From Bacteroidota bacterium (lineage in GTDB: Bacteria; Bacteroidota; Bacteroidia; Chitinophagales; Chitinophagaceae): DNA of 64,000 nucleotides. Within the stretch, counting starts at the first letter, position 1, and each line of letters opens with the position of its first letter. The DNA lies in NCBI GenBank assembly GCA_947460595.1, contig CANHGS010000001.1, forward strand, positions 310,001 through 374,000, in the 5' to 3' direction. The position numbers and the translations under genes are program-made. The notes under the pieces are model-generated. The model worked only from the letters and a program-made list of their open reading frames with translations. It was not told the DNA's origin and made no database searches. This document shows, piece after piece, positions 1-8,181 of the stretch.

Positions 1-2
1 AA

Positions 3-1247
3 TTATTCTGGTAGGTCTGTTTGCGCAATTTTGGATTTGCGAATAAAGGATTTGTTCATGAACTTTAGTAAGCGCACTTCTTTCTCGGCTAAGAAACGGA
101 ATTTACCACGCTCTACATTTTTCTTGGTGAGGTTGGCAAACATCACACGGTCCAAACCTCTAACGTCATAACCCAAGTGTTCAAAAATGCGTCGCACAAT
201 GCGGTTTCTACCAGAGTGAATTTCAATCCCTACCACGGTCTTGTCTTTAGGATCGGCGTAAGCCAAAGAATCCGCTACCACAAAACCATCTTCCAAAGTA
301 ATACCCGCTAAAATGGCTTCCATATCTTTTTTAGCAACGGGTTTATCAAGCGTTACTTCATAAACTTTCTTTACTTCATAAGAAGGGTGGGTCAGTTTCT
401 GCGCAAGTTCACCATCGTTGGTCAATAGCAACACACCCGTAGTATTTCTATCCAATCTTCCAACTGGATATACGCGTTCGGTAGTGGCAGACTTGACAAT
501 ATCCATCACGGTTTTTCTACCCTGAGGGTCAGAAGCGGTTGTGATAAAATCCTTGGGTTTGTTAAGCAGTATATAAACAGAGTTTTTTTGTAGGTATACT
601 TCTTTGCCCTTCACAATCACTTTGTCACGGCCCGATACTTTATAACCCGGTTCAAAAACCTTGTCACCATTCACGGTTACTTTTCCTTCCTTCACCAGTT
701 CAGCGGCTTCTCTTCTTCCACAAACGCCTGAATGCGCAATGAACTTGTTCAAAGGCATGATGGTTGTTGGGTCATTGCTATCAATGGTTTCGCTATCGCG
801 ATTGCTCTTGGCAGCAGGTCTTCCGTTAAATCCGGGTTTGCCACCATCGCTGGTTGGCGCAGCACCTTTTCCGGCAGCACGAACGGCTTTGGGAGGTCTA
901 GCACCGGCTCTTTTAGAACGGGGTGCTTCTGGAGCAGCTTCATCAGCATCATCACCTTTTTTGATAGGGGTTGGTCTAACTGGCTTGCCTATATTTTTGG
1001 TATTCTCCTTGCGCTGATGGTATTCCTCCTTGCTAGCACCAGGAGCCCTTTTGGGGAAACGAGGATTCTCTTTTTTGGGTTCTTCACTAACAATGCCCAA
1101 TTTGGCATTTTTCTTTTTTAGTCTCATGGCTTCACCGGCTGCGCGGGCTTCTGCCTTGATTTTCTTTTTTGCCTGACGGTATTCTTCCTTTACGGCACTA
1201 CCTTTTTTCTGGCCAAACTTGTCAAAGTTGTCTGTACGTTTTTGCAT
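3..1247 (-). CDS. RsuA/RluB-family rRNA pseudouridine synthase with long basic N-terminal extension
   Basis: Isomerises a uridine in rRNA to pseudouridine. From the ATG at 1247 the protein is 414 aa. Residues 1-160 are a Lys/Arg/Ala/Pro-rich, probably disordered tail. An S4 RNA-binding domain follows at about 164-213 (LNKFIAHSGVCGRREAAELV), then the synthase domain with the catalytic Asp in VGRLDRNTTGVLLLTNDG (D266). The frame stays open 12 codons further upstream, but the extra residues (MLLLLKNSKTSN) look non-coding and a -7 element lies at 1281-1288, so the inner ATG is preferred. The C-terminus is complete, with the stop at 3-5. Basic extensions on this family are frequent in Bacteroidota and may aid ribosome binding (inference). 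The exact target (16S or 23S, RluB/RluE/RluF/RsuA) cannot be told from sequence alone. Confidence 0.9.
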   Translation of the reverse strand: MQKRTDNFDKFGQKKGSAVKEEYRQAKKKIKAEARAAGEAMRLKKKNAKLGIVSEEPKKENPRFPKRAPGASKEEYHQRKENTKNIGKPVRPTPIKKGDDADEAAPEAPRSKRAGARPPKAVRAAGKGAAPTSDGGKPGFNGRPAAKSNRDSETIDSNDPTTIMPLNKFIAHSGVCGRREAAELVKEGKVTVNGDKVFEPGYKVSGRDKVIVKGKEVYLQKNSVYILLNKPKDFITTASDPQGRKTVMDIVKSATTERVYPVGRLDRNTTGVLLLTNDGELAQKLTHPSYEVKKVYEVTLDKPVAKKDMEAILAGITLEDGFVVADSLAYADPKDKTVVGIEIHSGRNRIVRRIFEHLGYDVRGLDRVMFANLTKKNVERGKFRFLAEKEVRLLKFMNKSFIRKSKIAQTDLPE

Positions 1248-1280
1248 GTTACTTGTTTTGCTGTTTTTCAACAGGAGGAG

Positions 1281-1288
1281 CAAAGGTA
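1281..1288 (-). promoter_or_regulatory. Bacteroidota -7 element upstream of pseudouridine synthase
   Basis: Minus-strand TACCTTTG matches the Bacteroidota sigma-ABfr -7 consensus TAnnTTTG and lies 33 nt before the ATG at 1247. No convincing -33 TTTG was found. Confidence 0.45.
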
Positions 1289-1362
1289 GGCTTTAAAAAA
1301 TAAAGGGGTATTTTTAGCCTTTTAAACTGGGTTTTTCTATTGAAAACTAAGTAAATTGTATC

Positions 1363-1614
1363 ATGAAGCTGCAAGAAGTAACCTATCAATCTGATTATAC
1401 CATTCAAGTCAAGTTTACTGATGGGGTTGTAGGTTCTGTGGACCTAACTGATCTTGTTGAGAAAGGAATCTTTCAGGTATTAAAAGACAAAGACAAATTT
1501 TCAAAACCCTATTTCACTGGTTATTCCATTGCTTGGTCTGAGGAACTTGAAATAGATGCAGCAACAGTTTATGAAGACATTAATCGCCTAGTTAATATTA
1601 ATTATTCCCATTGA
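1363..1614 (+). CDS. DUF2442 domain protein
   Basis: 83-aa soluble protein of the DUF2442 type. The family pattern is visible: an N-terminal strand ending in Tyr, then KFTDGVVGSVDLTDLVEKG, an F-x-x-L-K-D segment, and a Trp-containing strand (SIAWSEELEIDA) near the C-terminus. DUF2442 genes often sit next to a DUF4160 gene and have been suggested to form toxin-antitoxin-like pairs. No DUF4160 partner is present here, since the upstream neighbour is the divergent pseudouridine synthase. A rho-independent terminator follows at 1635. The function is unknown. It opens a small AT-rich accessory patch. Confidence 0.75.
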   Translation: MKLQEVTYQSDYTIQVKFTDGVVGSVDLTDLVEKGIFQVLKDKDKFSKPYFTGYSIAWSEELEIDAATVYEDINRLVNINYSH

Positions 1615-1634
1615 AATTAGTAACAAAACTGCCT

Positions 1635-1663
1635 CGGTTCTTGTTTTAGAACCGGTCTTTTCA
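1635..1663 (+). terminator. Rho-independent terminator after the DUF2442 gene
   Basis: A perfect 7-bp stem, CGGTTCT / AGAACCG (1635-1641 and 1648-1654) with a 6-nt loop, is followed by gtctttt. Confidence 0.6.
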
Positions 1664-1688
1664 AAAATTCTAACACGAATATTTTCTA

Positions 1689-2345
1689 TTGTTTTTGGGG
1701 ATATTTTTTAAATTTGATGCAATTTCTTTATCTGCTTTGTCTGTGCTCATAAGTTTGGTAACTTCTAACTCTCTTTTAGACAAATCTAATGTTGTATTTT
1801 CACCATTCAATTTATTGAATTTAGTAAACTACACCAATTGGTATAATAGCCCATATCATAACTCAATAGGTTCAATTGTAAGTATTCATGACCAAATGGT
1901 TCCTATTTTGATTGGTGTAAATGCCACAGTGGTGGTTTCGGATTATCATACCAGCGATATTTTAGGTGACGAGAAAGCGAGGTTCAAATTTGCTACAATA
2001 AGTGCACCTCTTAATGGTTACCATCCGGTATCGGGTAATAGAGAATTTGGAATATTTGCTGATGGAAGATATCCAGGTGAGTATGCTTTTTATACTATGG
2101 GAGTAGATAGAGTTACCGATATTTTAGGTACTATTGCTGGTAAAGCTAATATTGGCTATGAACGTGCTGATAAACTTTGGACTAGAATTCAAGAACAAAT
2201 GGTATCGTTCATCATTGCAAATGGTGGTAATGCTGAATTTTATTCACCCAAAAACATAAAAGCGAGACCTAATTGGGATGAAGTAGAAATGGTTTTAAAA
2301 GATCAAATCGATTTCAATGAATTAAAAAGGAGGTTGGGATGTTAA
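1689..2345 (+). CDS. Probable orphan C-terminal fragment of a polymorphic (RHS-like) toxin
   Basis: Open frame of up to 218 aa whose first codon is TTG. An internal ATG at 1896 would give 149 aa. There is no signal peptide. The conserved-looking block is residues 100-150: ISAPLNGYHPVSGNREFGI, then PGEYAFYTMGVDRVTD. Gly-Asn-Arg-x-Phe-Gly plus Tyr-Thr-x-Gly-Val-Asp-Arg patterns like this are recalled from the C-terminal variable regions of RHS/YD-repeat polymorphic toxins in Bacteroidota. This comes from memory and was not searched. No RHS repeats precede it, so it looks like a displaced toxin tip or the 3' end of a decayed gene. It overlaps the next gene, a four-helix membrane protein, by 7 bp, which fits a toxin/immunity arrangement. 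Whether it is expressed is doubtful. Confidence 0.4.
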   Translation: MFLGIFFKFDAISLSALSVLISLVTSNSLLDKSNVVFSPFNLLNLVNYTNWYNSPYHNSIGSIVSIHDQMVPILIGVNATVVVSDYHTSDILGDEKARFKFATISAPLNGYHPVSGNREFGIFADGRYPGEYAFYTMGVDRVTDILGTIAGKANIGYERADKLWTRIQEQMVSFIIANGGNAEFYSPKNIKARPNWDEVEMVLKDQIDFNELKRRLGC

Positions 2346-2770
2346 AGAAAATAGCAAAGATTTTGTTAGTCATATTTCTTGTAAGTCTTATTGATTTTAT
2401 ATTATTATTTGTAACTGATTATCTATTTAAAGAAAATATTAAATACAATGAGCCATTTGCAATTTATATAAGCAACACTTGGTATACAAATGCATTCATA
2501 TCTTTATTGGTCGTTTGCGGAACGGCTTTTTTCTACCTCTGTTTTTACGCTTTATTGGTTGGTACAAAGTATATGAAATTTTATAAAAAACGTGGAGGGA
2601 TATTTGTTTTTATTATTATAACATTTTGCTTTATGGGATCTATTTTTTTTGCTTTCGCAACAAGCTTATATGGAGTTGTGAATTTTTTAAACCTCTGTGT
2701 AGGTGCTTGGTTGGTTACAAAATATATTACTAAAGTAATTGAGAATAAAACTGTTTTGGAGACTAAATAA
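2339..2770 (+). CDS. Small four-helix membrane protein, possible immunity protein
   Basis: 143 aa with four predicted membrane helices at about 5-27, 51-74, 86-108 and 110-127, joined by short charged loops. I recognise no family. The ATG lies inside the 3' end of the preceding toxin-like frame (7-bp overlap). It is preceded by a strong Shine-Dalgarno sequence, AAGGAGG at 2327-2333, 5 nt from the start. That is unusual in Bacteroidota, which rarely depend on SD sequences, and it supports this start. Small polytopic membrane proteins directly 3' of polymorphic toxin tips are commonly immunity proteins, so that role is inferred from position only. Confidence 0.55.
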   Translation: MLKKIAKILLVIFLVSLIDFILLFVTDYLFKENIKYNEPFAIYISNTWYTNAFISLLVVCGTAFFYLCFYALLVGTKYMKFYKKRGGIFVFIIITFCFMGSIFFAFATSLYGVVNFLNLCVGAWLVTKYITKVIENKTVLETK

Positions 2771-2998
2771 TAAGTTGTATTTTATCAATAGCTATATTTA
2801 TAAGATTGTAGAATATTTTTTTAAGCATTAATGAACCTAGCAGTAGTTCCAATCTGTTCAGTTCATTTGAATATTCAATTTTTGATAAACGTATATTTAA
2901 GTGTTGTAGCCAAGGTTAGATGACACACCCTAACTATGGAAAAATTAATTTAAAGACAACTATTAAATAAAGTAATGACTCAAAACTTAAACGAGTCT

Positions 2999-3215
2999 AT
3001 GAATTTTTTTCCAGAAGCAAAAAATATTAGGAAACTTTTGTTAACCTTAACTTTAACTGGCCGAACTTAGGGGGAGCTTTCATGATAAGTTAAAACTTGA
3101 AAAAAGCAAATTAAAATGGATAGACATAGCACTTAAAAGTCCAATTAAATTTAAAACTATTGAGAATGATTTTATGTTAGGTGAGATTAATAAAATGAAG
3201 CTTAATATCAATTAA
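2999..3215 (+). pseudogene. Decayed small ORF in the accessory patch
   Basis: The gap 2771-3216 holds no intact gene. A plausible reading begins at the ATG at 2999 (MNFFPEAKNIRKLL) and stops after 23 codons. Another frame then carries NWPNLGGAF, and a third carries a longer coding-like run ending at the TAA at 3213-3215 (HDKLKLEKSKLKWIDIALKS). Joining these needs at least one frameshift, so it looks like the remnant of a small protein, perhaps another immunity or toxin-cassette gene. No family was recognised. Confidence 0.3.
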
Positions 3216-3216
3216 T

Positions 3217-4269
3217 CTATTTATTCACCGACTTATTGGCCAACTGTCCGCAAGCGGCGTCAATGTCTTTACCGCGGCTCTTACGCAAACGGGAGTTCAC
3301 ACGATTTCTTTCTAGGTAGTGCATAAACTCTTCGGTGGTAGCTTCATCGGGTTTGGTAAAACGGAAAGCTTCAATAGGATTGTATTCAATAATATTGATC
3401 AAATCTGCTGGAACCTTTCTATAGATTTTCACCAGTTCTTCTGCGTCTTTTAATGAGTCATTAAAATTCTTGAAGAGGATATATTCAAACGTGATTTCGC
3501 TACCCGTTTGTTTGTAGAAATGATTCAAGGCTTCAATCAAGGTATCAATATGATTGGTCTCATTGATGGGCATAATCTCATTGCGCTTTTTGTCATTGGC
3601 TGCGTGAAGTGATACAGCCAATTTAAATTTCACTTTATCATCACCCAACTGCTTGATCTGTTTGGCCACACCAGCTGTAGAAACGGTAATACGTTTGGGA
3701 CTCATGAACAGTCCGTCTTCCGCGGTAATGCGTTCAATGGATTTGAGCACATTGTTATAATTGAGTAGGGGCTCGCCCATACCCATGAACACAATATTGG
3801 TAAGCTTCTGACCGTGAACGCGCTCAGATTCTTTGTTAATCAACACTACTTGATCATAGATCTCGTCAAATGTCAGGTTGCGTTTGCGCTCCATGGTACC
3901 CGTGGCGCAGAACTTACAGGTAAGGCTGCATCCAACTTGGCTAGATACACAGGCGGTTTTGCGCTCGGCGGTGGGAATCAAGACCCCTTCAATCATAAAC
4001 CCGTCATGGGTTTTAAAGCGGCTTTTAATAGTACCGTCATCGCTTACCTGGGTCAGGTTTACTTTGAGGGCGGGCAGGGAAAATTCCTGGGCCAGTTTTT
4101 GGCGAAGGTCCTTGCTCAGGTTGGTCATATCATCAAAACTATGCGCGTGTTTCTGCCAGAGCCATTCATGCACCTGTTTTACCCTGAATTTCTTCTCTCC
4201 AATGGTTTCAAAATAGCTTTCCAACTCGGCCAAACTCAGGTGGCGTATGTTTTTTAAGGTCTCCTTCAT
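3217..4269 (-). CDS. rlmN: Dual-specificity 23S rRNA/tRNA (adenine-C2) methyltransferase RlmN
   Basis: Radical-SAM enzyme that methylates C2 of A2503 in 23S rRNA and A37 in some tRNAs. 350 aa is normal for the family. The N-terminal RNA-binding region (about 1-90) carries the VKQVHEWLW block. The radical-SAM CxxxCxxC cluster motif is C114/C118/C121 in QVGCSLTCKFCATG. The two mechanistic cysteines are also present: C340 (DAACGQLA, the methyl-carrying Cys) and C107 (CVSSQVGC). VFMGMGEPLLN and the SLHAANDKKRNEIMPIN block are typical. The gene stands alone, with a -7 element so close to the ATG that the mRNA may be leaderless. Confidence 0.97.
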   Translation of the reverse strand: MKETLKNIRHLSLAELESYFETIGEKKFRVKQVHEWLWQKHAHSFDDMTNLSKDLRQKLAQEFSLPALKVNLTQVSDDGTIKSRFKTHDGFMIEGVLIPTAERKTACVSSQVGCSLTCKFCATGTMERKRNLTFDEIYDQVVLINKESERVHGQKLTNIVFMGMGEPLLNYNNVLKSIERITAEDGLFMSPKRITVSTAGVAKQIKQLGDDKVKFKLAVSLHAANDKKRNEIMPINETNHIDTLIEALNHFYKQTGSEITFEYILFKNFNDSLKDAEELVKIYRKVPADLINIIEYNPIEAFRFTKPDEATTEEFMHYLERNRVNSRLRKSRGKDIDAACGQLANKSVNK

Positions 4270-4273
4270 GCGG

Positions 4274-4281
4274 CAAAGATA
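4274..4281 (-). promoter_or_regulatory. -7 element immediately upstream of rlmN
   Basis: Minus-strand TATCTTTG (consensus TAnnTTTG) ends only 4 nt before the rlmN ATG. Transcription would start at or next to the start codon. No clear -33 element was found. Confidence 0.45.
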
Positions 4282-4365
4282 CCTTTTGAGGCTTGGAAGG
4301 GGTAATTTTAATGCACAAATAATATCTTGTGACGGGTTTTATGCCCTGATTTTAACAGTAAGAAC

Positions 4366-5559
4366 ATGAAAACTGCCTATATTATTGATGCTGTAAGAAC
4401 ACCTATTGGACGTTATGGGGGCAAATTGGCGGGCTATCGCCCAGACGATTTATTGGCCCATGTGATCCGTGTTTTGTTGCAACGCAACCCTAGTATTGAC
4501 CCAGCTGCCATTGAAGACGTGATTGCCGGAGCCGCCAATCAGGCTGGTGAAGACAATCGGAATGTGGCCAGAATGGCCGCGCTTTTGGCAGGTCTGCCCG
4601 TAAGCGTTGCTGGGAATACAGTGAACCGATTATGCGCTTCTGGTTTGCAAGCCATTATGGATGCAGCTAGGGCCATTCAATGCAACGAAGGGTTATTGTA
4701 TATTGCTGCAGGCGTAGAAAGCATGACCCGCGCACCCTTTGTTACAGCCAAGAGCGATGGGGCTTTTAGCCGCAAGCTGGAAAGCTTTGACACCACCATG
4801 GGTTGGCGCTTTGTCAACAAGCAATTGGCTGCCATGCACCACCCATTTACCATGGGTGAGACCGCAGAGAATGTGGCCAAGCAATGGCAGATCAGCCGTG
4901 AGGCACAGGACATTTTTGCCTTAGGTTCTCAAGAAAAATATTTTGCGGCGCTGGCCGATAATAGGTGGGAAGATGAGTTGGCTGCTATAGAAATGGAGCA
5001 GGACCGCTTAATAACCTGGTTTAACCAAGACGAGCATCCCAGACAAACAAGTTTGGAAAAATTGGCAAATCTTAAACCTGCTTTTGCCAAAGATGGTTCT
5101 GTGACAGCGGGTAATTCATCGGGCATTAATGACGGCGCTGCAGCCATGTTATTGGCCAGTGAAGAAGCCGTGAAACTCTTTAACCTACAACCCATTGGTA
5201 GGGTAGTGAGCATGGCCGTAGCTGGGGTTGATCCCGCCATCATGGGCATGGGGCCCGTGTTAGCCACTGAAAAAGCATTGCTCAGGGGCGATCTTAAACT
5301 AGAAGACTTGGACTTAGTGGAACTCAATGAAGCATTTGCTTCTCAGAGTCTGGCCTGCATACAGGAATTGGATTTGAACCAAGACATAGTGAACGTAAAT
5401 GGAGGAGCCATTGCGCTGGGTCATCCCCTGGGTTGTAGTGGGGTTAGAATTAGTACCACACTGTTACACGAGATGTATAGACGCAAATCAACATATGGTT
5501 TGGCTACCATGTGCGTAGGTGTTGGTCAGGGTGCGGCGGTGATTTATGAAGGGTTATAA
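4366..5559 (+). CDS. Thiolase-family acetyl-CoA acyltransferase (PcaF/FadA-like)
   Basis: 397-aa degradative-type thiolase that cleaves a 3-ketoacyl-CoA with CoA (or the reverse condensation). The catalytic residues are visible: nucleophile C90 in NRLCASGLQA, H353 in GGAIALGHPLGCSG and C383 in MCVGVGQG. The N-terminus (AYIIDAVRTPIGRYGG) is canonical and fixes the start. Residues 55-70 (AANQAGEDNRNVARMA) resemble 3-oxoadipyl-CoA thiolases (PcaF/PaaJ) as well as general beta-oxidation thiolases. No other beta-oxidation or phenylacetate genes are adjacent, so the substrate is not assigned. Confidence 0.9.
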   Translation: MKTAYIIDAVRTPIGRYGGKLAGYRPDDLLAHVIRVLLQRNPSIDPAAIEDVIAGAANQAGEDNRNVARMAALLAGLPVSVAGNTVNRLCASGLQAIMDAARAIQCNEGLLYIAAGVESMTRAPFVTAKSDGAFSRKLESFDTTMGWRFVNKQLAAMHHPFTMGETAENVAKQWQISREAQDIFALGSQEKYFAALADNRWEDELAAIEMEQDRLITWFNQDEHPRQTSLEKLANLKPAFAKDGSVTAGNSSGINDGAAAMLLASEEAVKLFNLQPIGRVVSMAVAGVDPAIMGMGPVLATEKALLRGDLKLEDLDLVELNEAFASQSLACIQELDLNQDIVNVNGGAIALGHPLGCSGVRISTTLLHEMYRRKSTYGLATMCVGVGQGAAVIYEGL

Positions 5560-5671
5560 AAATTAGCGTTGAGCCAATTGATTAAGAATAGATTATTTTT
5601 TGAACGGTTCTTAAACTGCTTGAAATAACCCTTAATTTGGCTCACTCAAAAAACAATAAAACAGTAGCACT

Positions 5672-6061
5672 ATGAAAAAAATGGTATTCCTTTTAATGGC
5701 AATGATGGGATTCGGATTTATGGCACAAGCCCAGACCGATAGTTTGCAACAATACATTGGTAAGTTTACTTTTCCAGAGGGAGGGCTAGTCTCTTATGTA
5801 AGCATTTCTATAGACGGCGGTAAGCTGGTATTTAGTTCTGATAAGGGTTCTGGCTCATTGGAAAAAGTAGCTGTAGATTCTTTTGCCATTCCAGAATACC
5901 AAGGCACAGGCAAATTTGTACGCAATGCAGACAAAGCCATAACGGGTGTTGTCATAGACGTAATGGGATATCACTTAGAAGGAACTAAGGATAAAACGGT
6001 TGCTATTTTGGATAGAAAATATTTGCTAAAAAGCAAAGGCCAAGAGTCCTTCACTAGATAA
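5672..6061 (+). CDS. Small secreted protein of unknown function
   Basis: 129 aa with a clear signal peptide (MKKMVFLLMAMMGFGFMAQAQ, cleavage about residue 20). The mature part looks like a small beta-rich domain (QYIGKFTFPEGGLVSYVSIS, then GKLVFSSDKG), similar in style to the DUF3471-type C-terminal domains found beside beta-lactamase-like proteins, but I cannot name a family. It ends in a 36-bp tail-to-tail overlap with hisS on the other strand. It appears to be monocistronic. Confidence 0.7.
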   Translation: MKKMVFLLMAMMGFGFMAQAQTDSLQQYIGKFTFPEGGLVSYVSISIDGGKLVFSSDKGSGSLEKVAVDSFAIPEYQGTGKFVRNADKAITGVVIDVMGYHLEGTKDKTVAILDRKYLLKSKGQESFTR

Positions 6062-7393
6062 TGTTTCTTGAACACCTGTAGCTAGGTTCTTCAAGACCAA
6101 CACCTTTTCAGACAATTCCTTACTGCCAATCATCACGGCGTAAGGAATTTGTTTTTTATCAGCATACTTAAACTGTTTGTCAAACTTGGCGTTCTCGTGA
6201 AAGAGTTCTGCTGCAACACCTTTGGCACGTAGTTGCTGCATGAGTTGGAATGCTACCCTGCTTTCTGCATCGCCCAGGTTAAAAAACAAGACCTTGGTGC
6301 CTGTTTGTACTTCGGATGGAAAGAGTTGTAGCTCTTCCATTACGTCATAAATTCTGTCTACTCCAAAAGAGATTCCCACCCCTGGAATATTGGGAACATC
6401 AAAAGTGCTTGTCAAGTCATCATATCGGCCACCGCCACCAATACTGCCCATTTGAGCTTGCGTGGCTTTTACTTCAAAAATAATTCCGGTATAATAGTTT
6501 AATCCGCGCGCCAAAGTAAAATCGGCTTGCAGGGATTTGCCCGTGTTGGTGCCTGCATGATAACTAATCAGCCATTCCAATTCTGCCATGCCTTTGTTCC
6601 CAGTTTCATTATCGCCCAGCAGGGCTTTTAATGCTGCCATTTTTGTGGCATTGTCTCCTTCAATAGACAGGTATTGTTCAATGGTTTGAATCTGAACTTC
6701 TGTTAATCCGCGCTGAGACAATTCTTCTTTTACTTTTTCTAAACCAATCTTGTCAAGCTTGTCAATAGCCACGGTAATGTCTACCATTTTATTGGCCCCG
6801 CCACAGATTTCTGCTAGTGCTGCCAAGATTTTTCTGCTATTAATTTTAATGGTCACCGATACACCCAATTGTTCAAACACGGTTGCATAAATGCTGGCTA
6901 GTTCTACTTCATTGAGCAAAGAATAAGAACCTACCACGTCTGCATCACACTGATAGAACTCGCGGTAGCGGCCCTTTTGAGGCCTATCGGCACGCCATAC
7001 GGGTTGAATTTGATAGCGTTTAAAAGGCATGGTCAATTGTCCATGATTCATGGCCACATACCTGGCAAAAGGAATGGTTAAATCATAACGCAAAGCACGT
7101 TCTGTAATGCCCTTGGTATTTTTTCCTTCCAAAACTTTTTGAAAGTCTTGTTGAATTTGATCCAACTTGGCTGGATTGTCCAATCCATTGTTCAGGATCT
7201 TGAAAATGAGTTTGTCTCCCTCTTCTCCATACTTACCCATGAGGGTATCCAGATTTTCCATGGCCGGGGTTTCCAGTGGTTGGAATCCGTACAATTCAAA
7301 TACGCTACGAATAGTTTGAAAAATATAATGACGCTTTCTAACGGTTGATGCGCTAAAATCTCTGGTGCCTTGTGGTAAACTGGGTTTGCTCAT
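6026..7393 (-). CDS. hisS: Histidyl-tRNA synthetase
   Basis: Class II aminoacyl-tRNA synthetase that charges tRNA-His; 455 aa. Motif 1 is near the N-terminus (ETPAMENLDTLMGKYGEEGD). Motif 2 is RADRPQKGRYREFYQCDADV. The histidine-specific motif is ARGLNYYTGIIFEVK, and motif 3 is GGGRYDDL with PGVGISFGVDRIYDV. The C-terminal anticodon-binding domain spans about 360-455. The start MSKPSLPQGTRDF is canonical. Its last 36 bp overlap the convergent small secreted-protein gene. A -7 element sits at 7411-7418. Confidence 0.97.
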   Translation of the reverse strand: MSKPSLPQGTRDFSASTVRKRHYIFQTIRSVFELYGFQPLETPAMENLDTLMGKYGEEGDKLIFKILNNGLDNPAKLDQIQQDFQKVLEGKNTKGITERALRYDLTIPFARYVAMNHGQLTMPFKRYQIQPVWRADRPQKGRYREFYQCDADVVGSYSLLNEVELASIYATVFEQLGVSVTIKINSRKILAALAEICGGANKMVDITVAIDKLDKIGLEKVKEELSQRGLTEVQIQTIEQYLSIEGDNATKMAALKALLGDNETGNKGMAELEWLISYHAGTNTGKSLQADFTLARGLNYYTGIIFEVKATQAQMGSIGGGGRYDDLTSTFDVPNIPGVGISFGVDRIYDVMEELQLFPSEVQTGTKVLFFNLGDAESRVAFQLMQQLRAKGVAAELFHENAKFDKQFKYADKKQIPYAVMIGSKELSEKVLVLKNLATGVQETLSSEGLLAFAF

Positions 7394-7410
7394 AATTGCT
7401 TCAATGGCCG

Positions 7411-7418
7411 CAAAGATA
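7411..7418 (-). promoter_or_regulatory. -7 element upstream of hisS
   Basis: Minus-strand TATCTTTG lies 17 nt before the hisS ATG and matches TAnnTTTG. The -33 element is unclear. Confidence 0.45.
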
Positions 7419-7438
7419 AGTAAGGGAACTTGCTTTGC

Positions 7439-7915
7439 CTATTGGCGATAGGTGCTGACTTGTAGATAGTCTGCAATAATGCGGTCACAGGCCTTTGATA
7501 AGAGTTCAAAAACTTCATGATATCCGGGTTCGGTTCCATACCAGGGGTCAGGTACAGAGCGGTTTTCACCAGGATAAAGACTATTTAAAATCAGGTCTGT
7601 TTTCTCGGGTTTAAATTGGCGTCCGCTAATGCGTTTTACTTCTGAATAATTGTCTTGGTCCATGGTATAAATGCGGTCAAATGCATCCATGTCGGCAGCA
7701 ATATATTTTCTGCCCCTTTGTATAGAAATATCTATTCCATTGAGTTTGGCTACTTTTTGAGATAATTTATGCGGGGCATCTCCATTATGGTATCCGCCCG
7801 TACCGGCGCTATCTACAGTCCAGTCCAAACCCGCCGCAGACGCTTTTGCCTGAAGTATGCCTTCTGCTAATGGGCTTCTGCAAATATTGCCCAAACAAAT
7901 CATGAGGATCTTCAT
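7439..7915 (-). CDS. Low-molecular-weight protein-tyrosine phosphatase
   Basis: 158 aa from the ATG at 7915, normal for the family. A further upstream ATG at 7936 adds seven residues with no homology, so the inner start is preferred. The N-terminal P-loop C-X5-R is CLGNICR (C7 to R13) in MICLGNICRSPLAEGIL. The general acid Asp lies in the C-terminal DPWYG loop (VPDPWYGTEPGY). Family members dephosphorylate phosphotyrosine on proteins. In bacteria some pair with a tyrosine kinase in exopolysaccharide control, but no such kinase is nearby. Transcription probably starts from the -7 element at 7949-7956. Confidence 0.93.
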   Translation of the reverse strand: MKILMICLGNICRSPLAEGILQAKASAAGLDWTVDSAGTGGYHNGDAPHKLSQKVAKLNGIDISIQRGRKYIAADMDAFDRIYTMDQDNYSEVKRISGRQFKPEKTDLILNSLYPGENRSVPDPWYGTEPGYHEVFELLSKACDRIIADYLQVSTYRQ

Positions 7916-7948
7916 CAGCCAATTTCTTTTAATCAATTAGGAATTTTT

Positions 7949-7956
7949 CAAAGATA
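7949..7956 (-). promoter_or_regulatory. -7 element upstream of the LMW phosphatase gene
   Basis: Minus-strand TATCTTTG, consensus TAnnTTTG, lies 33 nt before the preferred ATG at 7915. Confidence 0.4.
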
Positions 7957-8181
7957 GGTTCAAGTAAAAATAATTGCTTGCAAGAACCAAGTTAAAATAA
8001 TAGTCATATGACCTATTTTTGCTAACAACCATTAGGTTCCAATCGGTTGAGTGATTATGGAATCCGATAAATCCCGCATCTATAGTTAAACAAAGGAATT
8101 TGTTTTGAATTGATTAGCATTTTTGCTTTTCTCATTCAAATTATTAACTAAATTGCCAACCCTGTTTCAATAGATTGTTAA

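Noticed and set aside
732..1121. Plus-strand frames opposite the pseudouridine synthase tail
   Set aside because: They arise from the low-complexity basic N-terminal extension on the other strand.
7916..8181. Possible tRNA or riboswitch in the gap before the small membrane-protein gene
   Set aside because: No cloverleaf, anticodon arm or conserved riboswitch core could be found by eye.
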